The notes under the pieces are model-generated. The model did not search any database. It saw nothing but the letters and a program-made list of their open reading frames with translations, and was not told where the DNA came from. Shown here in pieces: positions 54,874 through 63,258 of a stretch of DNA of 64,000 nt. Position 1 is the stretch's first letter; the number at the start of each line of letters is the position of its first letter. The stretch comes from Methylobacterium sp. AMS5 (GTDB lineage: Bacteria > Pseudomonadota > Alphaproteobacteria > Rhizobiales > Beijerinckiaceae): the NCBI RefSeq assembly GCF_001542815.1, contig NZ_CP006992.1, forward strand, positions 4,593,501-4,657,500, read 5' to 3'. The position numbers and the translations under genes are program-made.

Positions 54874-55869
54874 GTGTCGGACACGGTCACCGATCACATT
54901 CATGTCGGCAAGGACGGTTGGCTGTTCGTCGTCGCCGGAAGCAACAACGTCATCGCGCAGTTCAACGAGTCGGGCTTCATGGCCCACCAGACCGAACTGT
55001 GGCGCCAACGCATCGCCGGCCGTGCGGCGCGGGCGCGTGAACGCGGCATCGCGTACCACCACGTCGTCGTACCGGAAAAGCTCAGCGTCTACGATGGCTT
55101 CCTGGACGGGATCGCGGTCGATCACCGCCTCTCTCCCGCCCGCCGCCTGATCCGCGGCCTGCCGCGGCGGCGGTGGTTCTCCCGGTTGAGGGGGCATCTC
55201 CGGGAATGGCCGGTCACGCGCATTCTGCGGCAGACCTGCATCGACCTCGTCGAGCCGATGCGGGCGGCCCGCGCGGGTGAAGACCTGTTCTACCGCACCG
55301 ACAGCCACTGGACCTTCGCCGGCTGCCACCTCGCCTATCGCGAGATCTGCCGCGCGCTGCGGGCCACGCCCTGCCCGGACCTCGCAGAGCGTGGATTCCG
55401 CGAGACCGAGATTTCCGGCGATCTCGGAGGCCGGTTCGATCCACCGCGCACCGAACGGACGCGCATCCACGACCTGCAGCGCGATGCCGTGCGCCGCTAC
55501 GCCAGCCCGATCGTGGCGGCGCGGGAGGCGGCCGGCCGCGCCGACACGCTCCATGTCGGCTCGCACGTGATCTACGCCAACGCCGCCGCCCGCGACCCGC
55601 GCCGCCTCGTCCTGTTCGGCGACTCGTACTCGCACTTCGCGCCGCTGATGCTGACCATCATGCTCGCCGAGACCTTCGCCGAGGTGCACTTCGTCTGGAG
55701 CACGTCGGTCGATTGGTCCTACGTGGAGCGGGTCCGGCCCGACATCCTGCTCACCGAGATCGCCGAGCGGTTCATGTTCCGCGTGCCCGACGACGCGTTC
55801 AACCTCGACGACTACGCCGCCGAACGGTTCGGGGAGGAGGTGGGCGGGGAAGGCGGCGCGGCAGCTTGA
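54874..55869 (+). CDS. AlgX/AlgJ-like SGNH O-acetyltransferase domain protein
   Basis: This 331-residue protein has the fold signature of the AlgX/AlgJ family, which O-acetylates alginate and other exopolysaccharides. Blocks: HVGKDGWLFVVAGSNNVI near the N-terminus, VVVPEKLSVY, the catalytic Asp-x-x-His in YRTDSHWTFAGCHLAY near residue 145, and the nucleophile Ser in VLFGDSYSHFAP near 245. No signal peptide or membrane anchor is seen, unlike AlgX and AlgJ. The GTG at 54874 is the best start. Pairing with a divergent GT61 gene suggests work on a surface glycan. Confidence 0.82.
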   Translation: MSDTVTDHIHVGKDGWLFVVAGSNNVIAQFNESGFMAHQTELWRQRIAGRAARARERGIAYHHVVVPEKLSVYDGFLDGIAVDHRLSPARRLIRGLPRRRWFSRLRGHLREWPVTRILRQTCIDLVEPMRAARAGEDLFYRTDSHWTFAGCHLAYREICRALRATPCPDLAERGFRETEISGDLGGRFDPPRTERTRIHDLQRDAVRRYASPIVAAREAAGRADTLHVGSHVIYANAAARDPRRLVLFGDSYSHFAPLMLTIMLAETFAEVHFVWSTSVDWSYVERVRPDILLTEIAERFMFRVPDDAFNLDDYAAERFGEEVGGEGGAAA

Positions 55870-55881
55870 GCGGAAGGCGCG

Positions 55882-56613
55882 TCAGAACAACTCGCCCTGC
55901 GCGATCGCGGCCTTTGCCGGAGCCTTGCGGCTCGCGGGCGGGGCCACCGGTTCGGGAAGCCCGCTATCGTCGTTGCGTGCGCTGTTGACCCGCTCGCTCA
56001 CGGGATCGAGCCGCAGCCATTCGTCCGGGCAGGGCCGGCAGAGGCGGGCCGCTTCGGGCGCGTCCACCGCCGCGTCGAGCCACGGCCCGACCGATTCCGG
56101 GGCCAGGATCGCCGGCATCCGCTCGTGGATCGCGCTCAGGGTGCCGTTGGCCGAGCAGGTGATGATCGCCGCCGTATCGACTTCCGAGCCGTCCGCGCCC
56201 ATCCACGGCTCCCACAGGCCGGCGAACGCCATCGGCGCCCCGTCGGTGCGGCGCACCGCGAACGGCGTCTTCGTCGCGGCCTTGCCGGCCCCCTCGCGGC
56301 GCCATTCGTAGAAGCCGTCGGCCAGGAACACGCAGCGGCGGTGGCGCAGCGCCCCGCGGAAGGCCGGCTTCTCGGCCGCCGTCTCGATGCGGGCGTTGAA
56401 CAGGGTCGGAAAGTCCGACGGATCCTTGAGCCAGGTCGGCCAGAGGCCCCAGCGCATCAGCCGGAAATGCCGCTCGCCGCTTTCGCGCATCACGACGGGC
56501 ACCGGCTGGGTCGGCGCCACGTTGAAGCGGCCGGGGAAATTCGGCTGCTCGGAATAGCCGTAGAAGGCGCGGTAGACCTCCGGCGGCTGGCCGATGAAGA
56601 AGCGTCCGCACAT
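55882..56613 (-). CDS. SRAP domain protein (YedK/HMCES family)
   Basis: This 243-residue SOS response-associated peptidase family protein covalently traps abasic sites in single-stranded DNA through its Cys2. The start MCGRFFIG places the cysteine at position 2, which fixes the start at 56613 although the frame is open upstream. Other catalytic blocks: RFNVAPTQPVPVV, RWGLWPTWLKD, FNARIETAAEKPAFR, CVFLADGFYEWRR (Glu), and HERMPAIL (His). The C-terminal extension is Pro/Ala-rich. It converges on the AlgX-like gene with a 12-base gap. Confidence 0.95.
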   Translation of the reverse strand: MCGRFFIGQPPEVYRAFYGYSEQPNFPGRFNVAPTQPVPVVMRESGERHFRLMRWGLWPTWLKDPSDFPTLFNARIETAAEKPAFRGALRHRRCVFLADGFYEWRREGAGKAATKTPFAVRRTDGAPMAFAGLWEPWMGADGSEVDTAAIITCSANGTLSAIHERMPAILAPESVGPWLDAAVDAPEAARLCRPCPDEWLRLDPVSERVNSARNDDSGLPEPVAPPASRKAPAKAAIAQGELF

Positions 56614-56812
56614 GGACGCGATATGGGCTTTTGGCGGGCGCCGGATCAAGCGCAGCGGGTGCCCGAGTCACAGCGATGATGGTGATCCGGCCCGTCCCCT
56701 CAGGATGGGGGTGAGGCCTGGATCGAATCCGTGACGCCGGCCCCGTTTTGTCGCGCCTCGCATTCGTCGAACCGGTATCCACATCCGCGTCCAGGCGCTC
56801 TAACTTGGGGCC

Positions 56813-58033
56813 ATGACCACCCCCGCGACGGCGAACGCTCCCGAGCCCGTCCTGCAGGTGCGCGCCGTGCCGGGCATGGCCCGGTTCGATGCCGCCGAAT
56901 GGGACGCCTGCGCCACCTCCCCCGAGACCCTCGGGGCGGGCGACGAGACCTTCAACCCGTTCACCTGCCACGCCTTCCTCTCGGCGCTGGAGGAGGCGGG
57001 CTGCGTGTCCCGCCGCACCGGCTGGCTGCCGCTGCATGTCCGCGTCGAGCGCGAGGGCCGGCTCGTCGGCGCCGCACCCTGCTATCTGAAGTCCCACAGC
57101 CAGGGCGAATACGTGTTCGACCACGGCTGGGCCGACGCCTACGAGCGGGCCGGCGGCAGCTATTATCCCAAGCTCCAGGTGAGCGTGCCGTTCACGCCCG
57201 TCACGGGGCCGCGCTTCCTCATCGCACCGGGGGAGGATCCCGACACCGCCGCCTCCGCCATCGTCGCGGGGCTGCGCGCCCTGCGGGCCGAGACCGAGGC
57301 CTCCTCGATCCACGTCACCTTCGCCCGCGCGCGCGAAGCCGAGCAGGCCGAAGCCCTCGGGATGCTGACCCGCGTCGACCAGCAGTTCCACTGGGAGAAC
57401 GAGGGCTATGCCGGCTTCGACGATTTTCTCGGGGCGCTCGCCTCGCGCAAGCGTAAGGCGATCAAGCGCGAGCGGCGGGAGGCGCTGAGCCAGGGCATCA
57501 CGGTCGAGCACAAGACCGGCGCCGACATCTCGGAAGCCGATTGGGACGCCTTCTACGAGTTCTATCAGGACACCAGCGCCCGCAAATGGGGCCGGCCCTA
57601 CCTCAACCGCGCGTTCTTCTCGCTGATCGGCGCGCGGATGCCCGAGCGCATCCTGCTGGTGATCGCCAAGAACGCGGGCCGGCCGATCGCCGGCGCCATC
57701 AACTTCATCGGCGACACGGCGCTCTACGGCCGCAACTGGGGCTGCATCGAGGATCACCCCTTCCTGCATTTCGAGGTCTGCTACTATCAAGCCATCGATT
57801 TCGCGATCGCCCGCGGGCTGAAGCGGGTCGAGGCCGGTGCGCAGGGCGAGCACAAGCTCGCCCGCGGCTACCGCCCGGTGCCGATGCATTCGGCCCACGA
57901 CATCGCCGATCCGGCGCTGGCCCGCGCCGTCGCCGACTATCTGAAACGGGAGCGCAACCACGTGAACGCGGCGATTGCCGCGTACGAGGCGATGTCGCCC
58001 TTCCGCCGCACCTGCGAGGACACCAGCGAATGA
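56813..58033 (+). CDS. GNAT-like/FemAB-like protein (peptidogalycan biosynthesis, DUF482)
   Basis: This 406-residue protein matches the family annotated as 'GNAT family N-acetyltransferase/peptidogalycan biosynthesis protein'. Blocks: FNPFTCHAFLSALEEAGCVS near residue 45, CYLKSHSQGEYVFDHGWADAYERAGG, YYPKLQVSVPFTPVTGPR, FLGALASRKRKAIKRERREAL, and FEVCYYQAIDFAIARGLKRVEAGAQGEHKLARGY. These mark an acyl-CoA or aminoacyl-tRNA dependent transferase fold; the substrate is not known. The ATG at 56813 follows CTTGGGGCC. It overlaps the M20 gene by ATGA. Confidence 0.87.
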   Translation: MTTPATANAPEPVLQVRAVPGMARFDAAEWDACATSPETLGAGDETFNPFTCHAFLSALEEAGCVSRRTGWLPLHVRVEREGRLVGAAPCYLKSHSQGEYVFDHGWADAYERAGGSYYPKLQVSVPFTPVTGPRFLIAPGEDPDTAASAIVAGLRALRAETEASSIHVTFARAREAEQAEALGMLTRVDQQFHWENEGYAGFDDFLGALASRKRKAIKRERREALSQGITVEHKTGADISEADWDAFYEFYQDTSARKWGRPYLNRAFFSLIGARMPERILLVIAKNAGRPIAGAINFIGDTALYGRNWGCIEDHPFLHFEVCYYQAIDFAIARGLKRVEAGAQGEHKLARGYRPVPMHSAHDIADPALARAVADYLKRERNHVNAAIAAYEAMSPFRRTCEDTSE

Positions 58034-59199
58034 GCCCGCAAACAAGCCCGATCGACCGCATCCGCACCTACGCCGACGAGTTGACCGCCCTGCGGCGCGA
58101 TCTCCACGCCCATCCCGAGATCGGCTTCGAGGAGGTCCGCACCTCCGGCATCGTCGCCGAGCATCTCGAAAAGTTCGGCATCGAGGTGCACCGGGGGCTG
58201 GGCAAGACCGGGGTGGTCGGCGTGCTGCAGGGCCGGCCGGGTGCGCGCCGGATCGGCCTGCGCGCCGACATGGACGCGCTGCCGATCACCGAGGAGACCA
58301 ACCTCCCCTACCGCTCCACCGTGCCCGGAAAGATGCATGCCTGCGGGCATGACGGGCACACCACCATGCTGATCGGCGCCGCCCGCTACCTCGCCGAGAC
58401 CCGCGATTTCGACGGCACGGCCGTGTTCGTGTTCCAGCCGGCGGAGGAAGGGTTGGGCGGGGCCCGCGCGATGATCGCCGACGGCCTGTTCGAGAAATTC
58501 CCGGTCGATGAGATCTACGCGATCCACAACGCGCCCCACGGCCCGCACGGCGTGCTGCAGGTTCGGCCCGGTCCGATCATGGCGGCGGCCGATTTCTTCG
58601 ACATCCGCATCACCGGCCGCGGCGCGCACGCGGCGATGCCGCACCAGGGCATCGACCCGATCGTGATCGCGACGGGGCTGGTCCAGGCGATGCAGTCGAT
58701 CGTCAGCCGCAACAGCAACCCGCTGAAATCCGCCGTGGTCTCGGTCACGCAGATCCATGCGGGCGCGGCCTACAACGTCATTCCCGAGGGCGCGCATCTC
58801 ACCGGCACCGTGCGCACCTTCGATGCCGATCTGCGCCGGCTGATCGCCACCCGCATCCGCGAGCTGGCGGCGGGCTTCGCCGCGGCCTACGGCGCCACCA
58901 TCGAGGTGGATCTGCGCGACGTGTTCTCGGTGCTCGACAATCACCCCGAGCAAGCGGCGGCCGCCGCCGAGATCGCCGCCGAACTGTTCGGAACGGAGAA
59001 GGTCGAGGCCAACACCGTGCCGCGCATGGGCAGCGAGGACTTCGCCGACATGGTCGCGGCGGTGCCCGGCGCCTATGCCTGGCTCGGCGCCACGCCGGGC
59101 CCGGGCCTGCACAATGCGAGCTTCGATTTCGACGACAGCCTGATCCCGCTCGGCGCGGCCTATCTGGCGCGGATGGTGGAGCGGCGCACGGCGGCATAA
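58030..59199 (+). CDS. M20 family amidohydrolase (hippurate hydrolase-like)
   Basis: This 389-residue dinuclear metallohydrolase of the M20D group cleaves N-acyl amino acids or related amides. Blocks: LRRDLHAHPEIGFEE near residue 22, GLRADMDALPI, MHACGHDGHTTMLIGAA with metal ligands CGHDxH near 105, VFQPAEEGLGGARAMI (catalytic and metal Glu), HNAPHGP, and GSEDFADM near the C-terminus. The substrate is not decided; IAA-amino acid or hippurate-like amides are possible. It starts inside the stop of the FemAB-like gene, so the two share a message. Confidence 0.92.
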   Translation: MSPQTSPIDRIRTYADELTALRRDLHAHPEIGFEEVRTSGIVAEHLEKFGIEVHRGLGKTGVVGVLQGRPGARRIGLRADMDALPITEETNLPYRSTVPGKMHACGHDGHTTMLIGAARYLAETRDFDGTAVFVFQPAEEGLGGARAMIADGLFEKFPVDEIYAIHNAPHGPHGVLQVRPGPIMAAADFFDIRITGRGAHAAMPHQGIDPIVIATGLVQAMQSIVSRNSNPLKSAVVSVTQIHAGAAYNVIPEGAHLTGTVRTFDADLRRLIATRIRELAAGFAAAYGATIEVDLRDVFSVLDNHPEQAAAAAEIAAELFGTEKVEANTVPRMGSEDFADMVAAVPGAYAWLGATPGPGLHNASFDFDDSLIPLGAAYLARMVERRTAA

Positions 59200-59225
59200 G
59201 CCATCCGCATTCTTCCGACCCTCCC

Positions 59226-59333
59226 CCTCATCCTGAGGTGCTGGAGCGAGGCGGAAGCCTCGAAGGATCCTCCAGATCCCGCGCGTTTCCTGGAGCATCC
59301 TTCGAGGCCGCTGCGCGGCACCTCAGGATGAGG
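59226..59333. repeat. 108-base near-perfect hairpin element
   Basis: Outer arms CCTCATCCTGAGGTGC (59226-59241) and GCACCTCAGGATGAGG (59318-59333) are perfectly complementary. Inner arms GCCTCGAAGGATCCTCCAG (59257-59275) and CTGGAGCATCCTTCGAGGC (59290-59308) differ at one base. This 'CCTCATCCTGAGG...TCGAAGGAT' element is a dispersed palindrome familiar from many Rhizobiales genomes. It follows the M20 stop by 27 bases and may end that operon. Confidence 0.85.
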
Positions 59334-59449
59334 TGCGGGTCGGCGATCGCTGGAGAGCGAACTCGAAAAACGATTCGGCAGCAAGGGACGGGATGCGTCG
59401 GCCGCCTTCTCGCGCAAGGATCGCCGCATCCCTTTTCCCGGAGGCGCCG

Positions 59450-60535
59450 ATGCTCGCCGAATCCGAAATTGTCCCGCCCGACGAGGCGCCCCTCACCGCG
59501 GCCGAGATGCGCGCCGCCGTCGCCGCGCGCGATGGCGGCTTCGACGGGCGTTTCGTCTATGCGGTGCGCTCCACCGGGGTCTATTGTCGGCCGAGCTGTC
59601 CCTCGCGGGCGGCGCGGCCTGAAAATCTTTCCTTCCATGCCGGACCAGCGGAAGCCGAGGCCGCGGGATTCCGGCCCTGTCGCCGCTGCCGGCCCGACGA
59701 AGCGGCCCAGTCCGAGCGGCAGGCGGAGGCCGTGACCCGCGCCTGCCGGCTGATCGAGGCGGCGGAGACGCCGCCCTCCCTCGACGCGCTCGCCCGCGCG
59801 GCGTCGTTGAGCCCGTTCCACTTCCACCGGATCTTCAAGGCGGTCACCGGCGTGACGCCGGGGGCCTACGCCGCGGCCCACCGCGCGGCCCGCGCCGCCG
59901 ACAGTCTCGCCGAGGGCCGAACCGTGACCGAGAGCGTCTACGCGGCGGGCTACGGCGCGCCGAGCCGGTTCTATGCGGGCGGCGCGGAGCGGCTCGGCAT
60001 GAGCCCGTCGGCCTATCGCAAAGGCGGCGCGGGCGAGCGGATCTTTTTCGCGATCGACGCCTGTGCTCTCGGGCTCGTGCTGGTGGCGGCGACCGTTCGA
60101 GGGGTCTGCGCGATCCTGCTCGGCGACGATGCCGACGCGCTCCGACACGACCTGACGGCGCGTTTCCCCAAGGCGGCGATCGTGGCCGGCGACGCGGATT
60201 TCGCGGCGACGGTGGCCGAGGTCGTGCGCCTCGTCGCGGCGCCGGGGGGCGCCTTCGACCTGCCCCTCGACATCGGCGGCACCGCCTTCCAGCAGCGGGT
60301 GTGGCAGGCGCTGCGCCGCATCCCGGTCGGCACCACCGCGACCTATGCCGAGATCGCCCGCGCCATCGGCGAGCCGGCGGCGGTCCGCGCCGTGGCCATG
60401 GCCTGCGGCGCCAACGCTTTGGCCGTCGCGATCCCCTGCCACCGGGTGGTGCGCTCGGACGGGGCGCTCTCAGGGTATCGCTGGGGCACGGAACGCAAGT
60501 CGGCCCTGCTCGCCCGCGAGGGGGTGAAGCGCTAA
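59450..60535 (+). CDS. ada: Bifunctional Ada: methylphosphotriester and O6-methylguanine DNA repair, AraC regulator
   Basis: The full three-part Ada has 361 residues. The N-terminal zinc domain with methyl-acceptor cysteines (VYCRPSCPSRAA near residue 45 and CRRCRPDEA) takes methyl from phosphotriesters. The AraC-type DNA-binding domain (about 85-175: LDALARAASLSPFHFHRIFK, VYAAGYGAPSRFYAGGAERLG) activates the adaptive response. The C-terminal methyltransferase has FQQRVWQALRRIPVGTTATY and the acceptor IPCHRVVRSDG near 325. The start at 59450 follows GGAGGCGCCG. It should autoregulate; no obvious alkB is beside it. Confidence 0.96.
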   Translation: MLAESEIVPPDEAPLTAAEMRAAVAARDGGFDGRFVYAVRSTGVYCRPSCPSRAARPENLSFHAGPAEAEAAGFRPCRRCRPDEAAQSERQAEAVTRACRLIEAAETPPSLDALARAASLSPFHFHRIFKAVTGVTPGAYAAAHRAARAADSLAEGRTVTESVYAAGYGAPSRFYAGGAERLGMSPSAYRKGGAGERIFFAIDACALGLVLVAATVRGVCAILLGDDADALRHDLTARFPKAAIVAGDADFAATVAEVVRLVAAPGGAFDLPLDIGGTAFQQRVWQALRRIPVGTTATYAEIARAIGEPAAVRAVAMACGANALAVAIPCHRVVRSDGALSGYRWGTERKSALLAREGVKR

Positions 60536-60539
60536 TCCC

Positions 60540-61562
60540 TCAAGCCGGAACGGCCGAGCCGGGCGGGGCCGCGTCGTGTCCTGTCGGCGCCGGGTTGGGC
60601 GTATCGGTCGGCGCGTGCCCGGCCGCGTGCGCCTTCCTCGCCTGGATCTCGATGAAGACGCGGGTGACGTTGCGGCTCTTCGCCTTGATCCGCTGCTCCA
60701 GCCGAGCGACCGTCTGCTCGACCTCGCCCGCGGGCACGTCGTCGGCGAAGTCGAGGCTGAGATTCACGAGGATGTCCGAGGGGCCGAGATGCTGGGTCAG
60801 CACCTCGTTGACGTGCTGGACCGCGCGCTCCTCACGCACCGCCGCCTGGATCGTGCGCACCACCTCCGGGTCGGCGGCCTCGCCGATCAGCAGGCCGTGG
60901 GTTTCGATCATCAGGAAGATCGACATGCCGATCAGTACGAGGCCGATGCCGATCGAGGCCCAGCCGTCGAGCGCCGGGTTGTCGAGGACGTGGGCGAGCA
61001 CCACGCCGGCCATGGCGATGACGAGGCCGATCAGGGCAGCCACATCCTCCACGAGGATCGTGTAGAGCGACGGATCCTTGCTTCGGTGGATCGCGGTGAT
61101 CGCGCCGCGCTCGCCCTTCTCCGCCCAGAACGCCTTCACGGCCACGAAGCAGGAATAGCCCTCCGCCAGGATCGCGAAGCCGAGGATCGAGACGTTCACC
61201 CAGAAGCCGGAGAGGTGAACGCCGAACAGGGTCGCGTCGGCGGCGGGCTCGGGATGCTCGATCTTGTGGGCGCCCTCGTAGATCGCGAAGATGCCGCCGC
61301 CGAGGAAGATGAACAGGGCGACGATGAAGGCGTAGAAATACACCTCGCGCCCGTAGCCGAAGGGATGCTTGGCGTCCGCCGGCTTCTTCGCCCGCTTCAG
61401 GCCGACCAGCAGCAGGAGCTGGTTGGCGGTGTCGACCAGCGAGTGCGCGCCCTCCGCCAGCATCGCGGTCGAGCCCGTGAGGAAGGCGCCGACGAACTTC
61501 GCTGCCGCGATGGCGAGGTTGGCGCCCGCCGCCGTGTAGATCGCACCCGTGCTCTCGGCCAT
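60540..61562 (-). CDS. Cation diffusion facilitator family transporter
   Basis: This 340-residue metal/proton antiporter has six membrane segments. Segment 2 contains AEGAHSLVDTANQ (AExxHSxxD metal motif). A later segment carries VEDVAALIGLVIAM where many CDFs have HxxxD; here it is Glu-Asp, as in the group related to Fe/Mn or unknown transport. A cytoplasmic C-terminal domain follows (DPEVVRTIQAAVREERAV, DILVNLSLDFADDVPAGEVE), then a His/Pro tail. The start at 61562 follows AGGAGCGGGAC. It ends four bases after the ada stop, facing it. The metal is not decided. Confidence 0.92.
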   Translation of the reverse strand: MAESTGAIYTAAGANLAIAAAKFVGAFLTGSTAMLAEGAHSLVDTANQLLLLVGLKRAKKPADAKHPFGYGREVYFYAFIVALFIFLGGGIFAIYEGAHKIEHPEPAADATLFGVHLSGFWVNVSILGFAILAEGYSCFVAVKAFWAEKGERGAITAIHRSKDPSLYTILVEDVAALIGLVIAMAGVVLAHVLDNPALDGWASIGIGLVLIGMSIFLMIETHGLLIGEAADPEVVRTIQAAVREERAVQHVNEVLTQHLGPSDILVNLSLDFADDVPAGEVEQTVARLEQRIKAKSRNVTRVFIEIQARKAHAAGHAPTDTPNPAPTGHDAAPPGSAVPA

Positions 61563-61683
61563 GTCCCGCTCCTGAGCGGCGCGCATCGCCGTCACGGGCT
61601 CGTCAACGCGGCCGGAGTGGTCAAGGTTGCTGCGATGAGCCGGCCCGTGCAACGTGCCGCCCGTTTCTGCCAGGAGCCGTGCG

Positions 61684-62112
61684 ATGACGCCCTACGATCC
61701 GGACAACATCTTCGCAAAGATCCTGCGCGGGGAGATCCCCGCGCATAAGGTCTACGAGGACGAGCACAGCCTCGCCTTCATGGATGTGATGCCCCAGGGC
61801 GAGGGCCATACCCTCGTCATCCCGAAAGCGCCCTCGCGCGGGCTCCTCGATGCCGAGCCGCAGACGCTCGCGGCCGTGATCGGCACGGTGCAGCGGGTCG
61901 GCCGTGCGGTGAAGGCGGCCTTCAAGGCCGATGGGCTGACGCTGTTTCAGTACAACGAGCCGGCCGGCGGGCAGACGGTGTTCCACCTGCACTTCCACCT
62001 CGTGCCGCGCCACGACGGCGTGCCGCTGAAGCGCCACGAGGGCGGCATGGCCGACAATGCGGTGCTCGCCGAGCACGCCGCGCGCATCCGGGCGGCGCTG
62101 GACGAGGGCTGA
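61684..62112 (+). CDS. HIT family nucleotide-binding protein
   Basis: This 142-residue histidine-triad protein (Hint-like) hydrolyses nucleoside phosphoramidates or dinucleoside polyphosphates. Marks: DNIFAKILRGEIPAHKVYED at the start, GHTLVIPKAPSRGLLD, NEPAGGQTVFHLHFHLVPRH with the His-x-His-x-His triad near residue 103. The start at 61684 follows AGGAGCCGTGCG. It is divergent from the CDF transporter and ends 57 bases before the opposite PilZ gene. Confidence 0.94.
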   Translation: MTPYDPDNIFAKILRGEIPAHKVYEDEHSLAFMDVMPQGEGHTLVIPKAPSRGLLDAEPQTLAAVIGTVQRVGRAVKAAFKADGLTLFQYNEPAGGQTVFHLHFHLVPRHDGVPLKRHEGGMADNAVLAEHAARIRAALDEG

Positions 62113-62168
62113 GCCGGCCCCGCGACATCCGTTCGCTCCCGCTCGGGATCCGCGGATGCCGCCTCCGC

Positions 62169-62597
62169 TCAGGCGTGCCGTGCCCCGTTCGCCGATCCCG
62201 CGCCGGCTCCCATGCTGCTTCCCATGGACGCGATCACCGAGCGCAGGCCGGCATTCTCGGCCTCCAACTCAGCGATCCGGCGGAGCAGGACGGCGATCGA
62301 CGGGTCCGTCAACGGTGCCGGGGACGGCTCGGGGGCGGCCTTCGGCGCCTCTGCGAAGGCGACGCCGACCGCGTCGCCGCGGCGCCAGCGCAGATTCGAC
62401 CGGAGAGTGATTTCTTTCTGCGGGATATAGAGGTCGAACGATTCCGGCAGGGTGTTGGTCTCGCTCAACTCCAGCCGTGCGCCCATCTCCGAGAAATCGC
62501 GGACGATGCAATCCATGCTGGACGCACCTTTGTTGAAGTGGATCCGCCCCTTGAGAAAGGTTCGCTTGCGAGGCTCCTGGCGCTTCTCGCTGATCAT
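62169..62597 (-). CDS. PilZ domain protein, probable c-di-GMP effector
   Basis: This 142-residue protein has a PilZ domain over the first 80 residues. It carries the c-di-GMP contacts RQEPRKR (RxxxR) near residue 6 and DFSEMGARLEL (DxSxxG) near 35. The remainder is a linker plus a short coiled coil (IAVLLRRIAELEAENAGLRSVIASM), which could pair it with a partner. The start at 62597 follows CCGGAGACCGATC. Upstream on the same strand lies a palindromic repeat. Confidence 0.9.
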   Translation of the reverse strand: MISEKRQEPRKRTFLKGRIHFNKGASSMDCIVRDFSEMGARLELSETNTLPESFDLYIPQKEITLRSNLRWRRGDAVGVAFAEAPKAAPEPSPAPLTDPSIAVLLRRIAELEAENAGLRSVIASMGSSMGAGAGSANGARHA

Positions 62598-62682
62598 GAT
62601 CGGTCTCCGGCCCGCCTGACTGTCCACCTGTCTGGCATGCCGGCCGTTAAGGAATGCTCGACTCGATTCAAGCACCCGCTAG

Positions 62683-62734
62683 GGCATCATCCCGAAAGGT
62701 GGTTGCCGGCTTTCGGAAAAGGACGATGCACTAG
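62683..62734 (+). repeat. Short copy of the interspersed palindromic repeat
   Basis: GGCATCATCCCGAAAGGTGG and CCGGCTTTCGGAAAAGGACGATGC form the nested hairpin. It overlaps the last codon of the gene ending at 62731 and probably ends its transcript. Confidence 0.85.
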
Positions 62735-62979
62735 GCGCCGTCGGTTGCCCGCTCCGTTCCGCCCTCGTCGAGGCACTGGAACAGGTAGAAGCCGTTGAAG
62801 CGCACGGCGGTCACCGCAGCGCGGTCGTCGAAGCCGGGGGGAGGGCTGGCGCTTCCATCGATGCGCCCGCCGAAGGTCCAGCGGCGCCCGCCGACGAAGC
62901 GCGGCACGGCACAGCTCTCCGGAACGGCGCAGAAAAGCGCTTCCCTGCCCCGGCGGCGGAACAGGTTGTAGCTTCGCAT
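62731..62979 (-). CDS. Small protein of unknown function
   Basis: The 82-residue product starts MRSYNLFRRRGREALFCAVP with a strong ribosome-binding site GGAGGAGATCCG upstream, then RFVGGRRWTFGGRIDG, FDDRAAVTAVRFNGFYLFQ and a short acidic end. There is no signal peptide or membrane segment; it has three cysteines. It looks like a small soluble beta-rich protein. The stop codon lies at the edge of the palindromic repeat. Family unknown. Confidence 0.65.
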   Translation of the reverse strand: MRSYNLFRRRGREALFCAVPESCAVPRFVGGRRWTFGGRIDGSASPPPGFDDRAAVTAVRFNGFYLFQCLDEGGTERATDGA

Positions 62980-63048
62980 CGGATCTCCTCCGCATCGCCG
63001 CACCCTCGGAATCACGGTAGTCCGACAATCGGTCCGGTTTGTGTCGGT

Positions 63049-63078
63049 CAGGGCCATCGCTTGAAGGCGATGACCCTG
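63049..63078. other. Hairpin in the gap upstream of the small protein gene
   Basis: CAGGGCCATCGC and GCGATGACCCTG pair around TTGAAG with one mismatch. It sits between the end of the GH15 gene (63259) and the start at 62979, so on the minus strand it may end GH15 transcription. Nothing else is seen in this 279-base gap. Confidence 0.45.
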
Positions 63079-63258
63079 GTTTCCTGCCGGCCTTGGTCGC
63101 CCGCGCCCGCGCCCGCCTCCGCGGAGCGCATCGGTTGCGTGGACTTGCCGCTCCGCTCGATGCTTTCCGGGGCTCACGCCCCCGAATGCTCGCTTCGCGC
63201 GGCGAAGCCACTCACGCGGCTCCGAGCGGTCGCCCGGTTCTTTGTGGGTACAGGCCGA

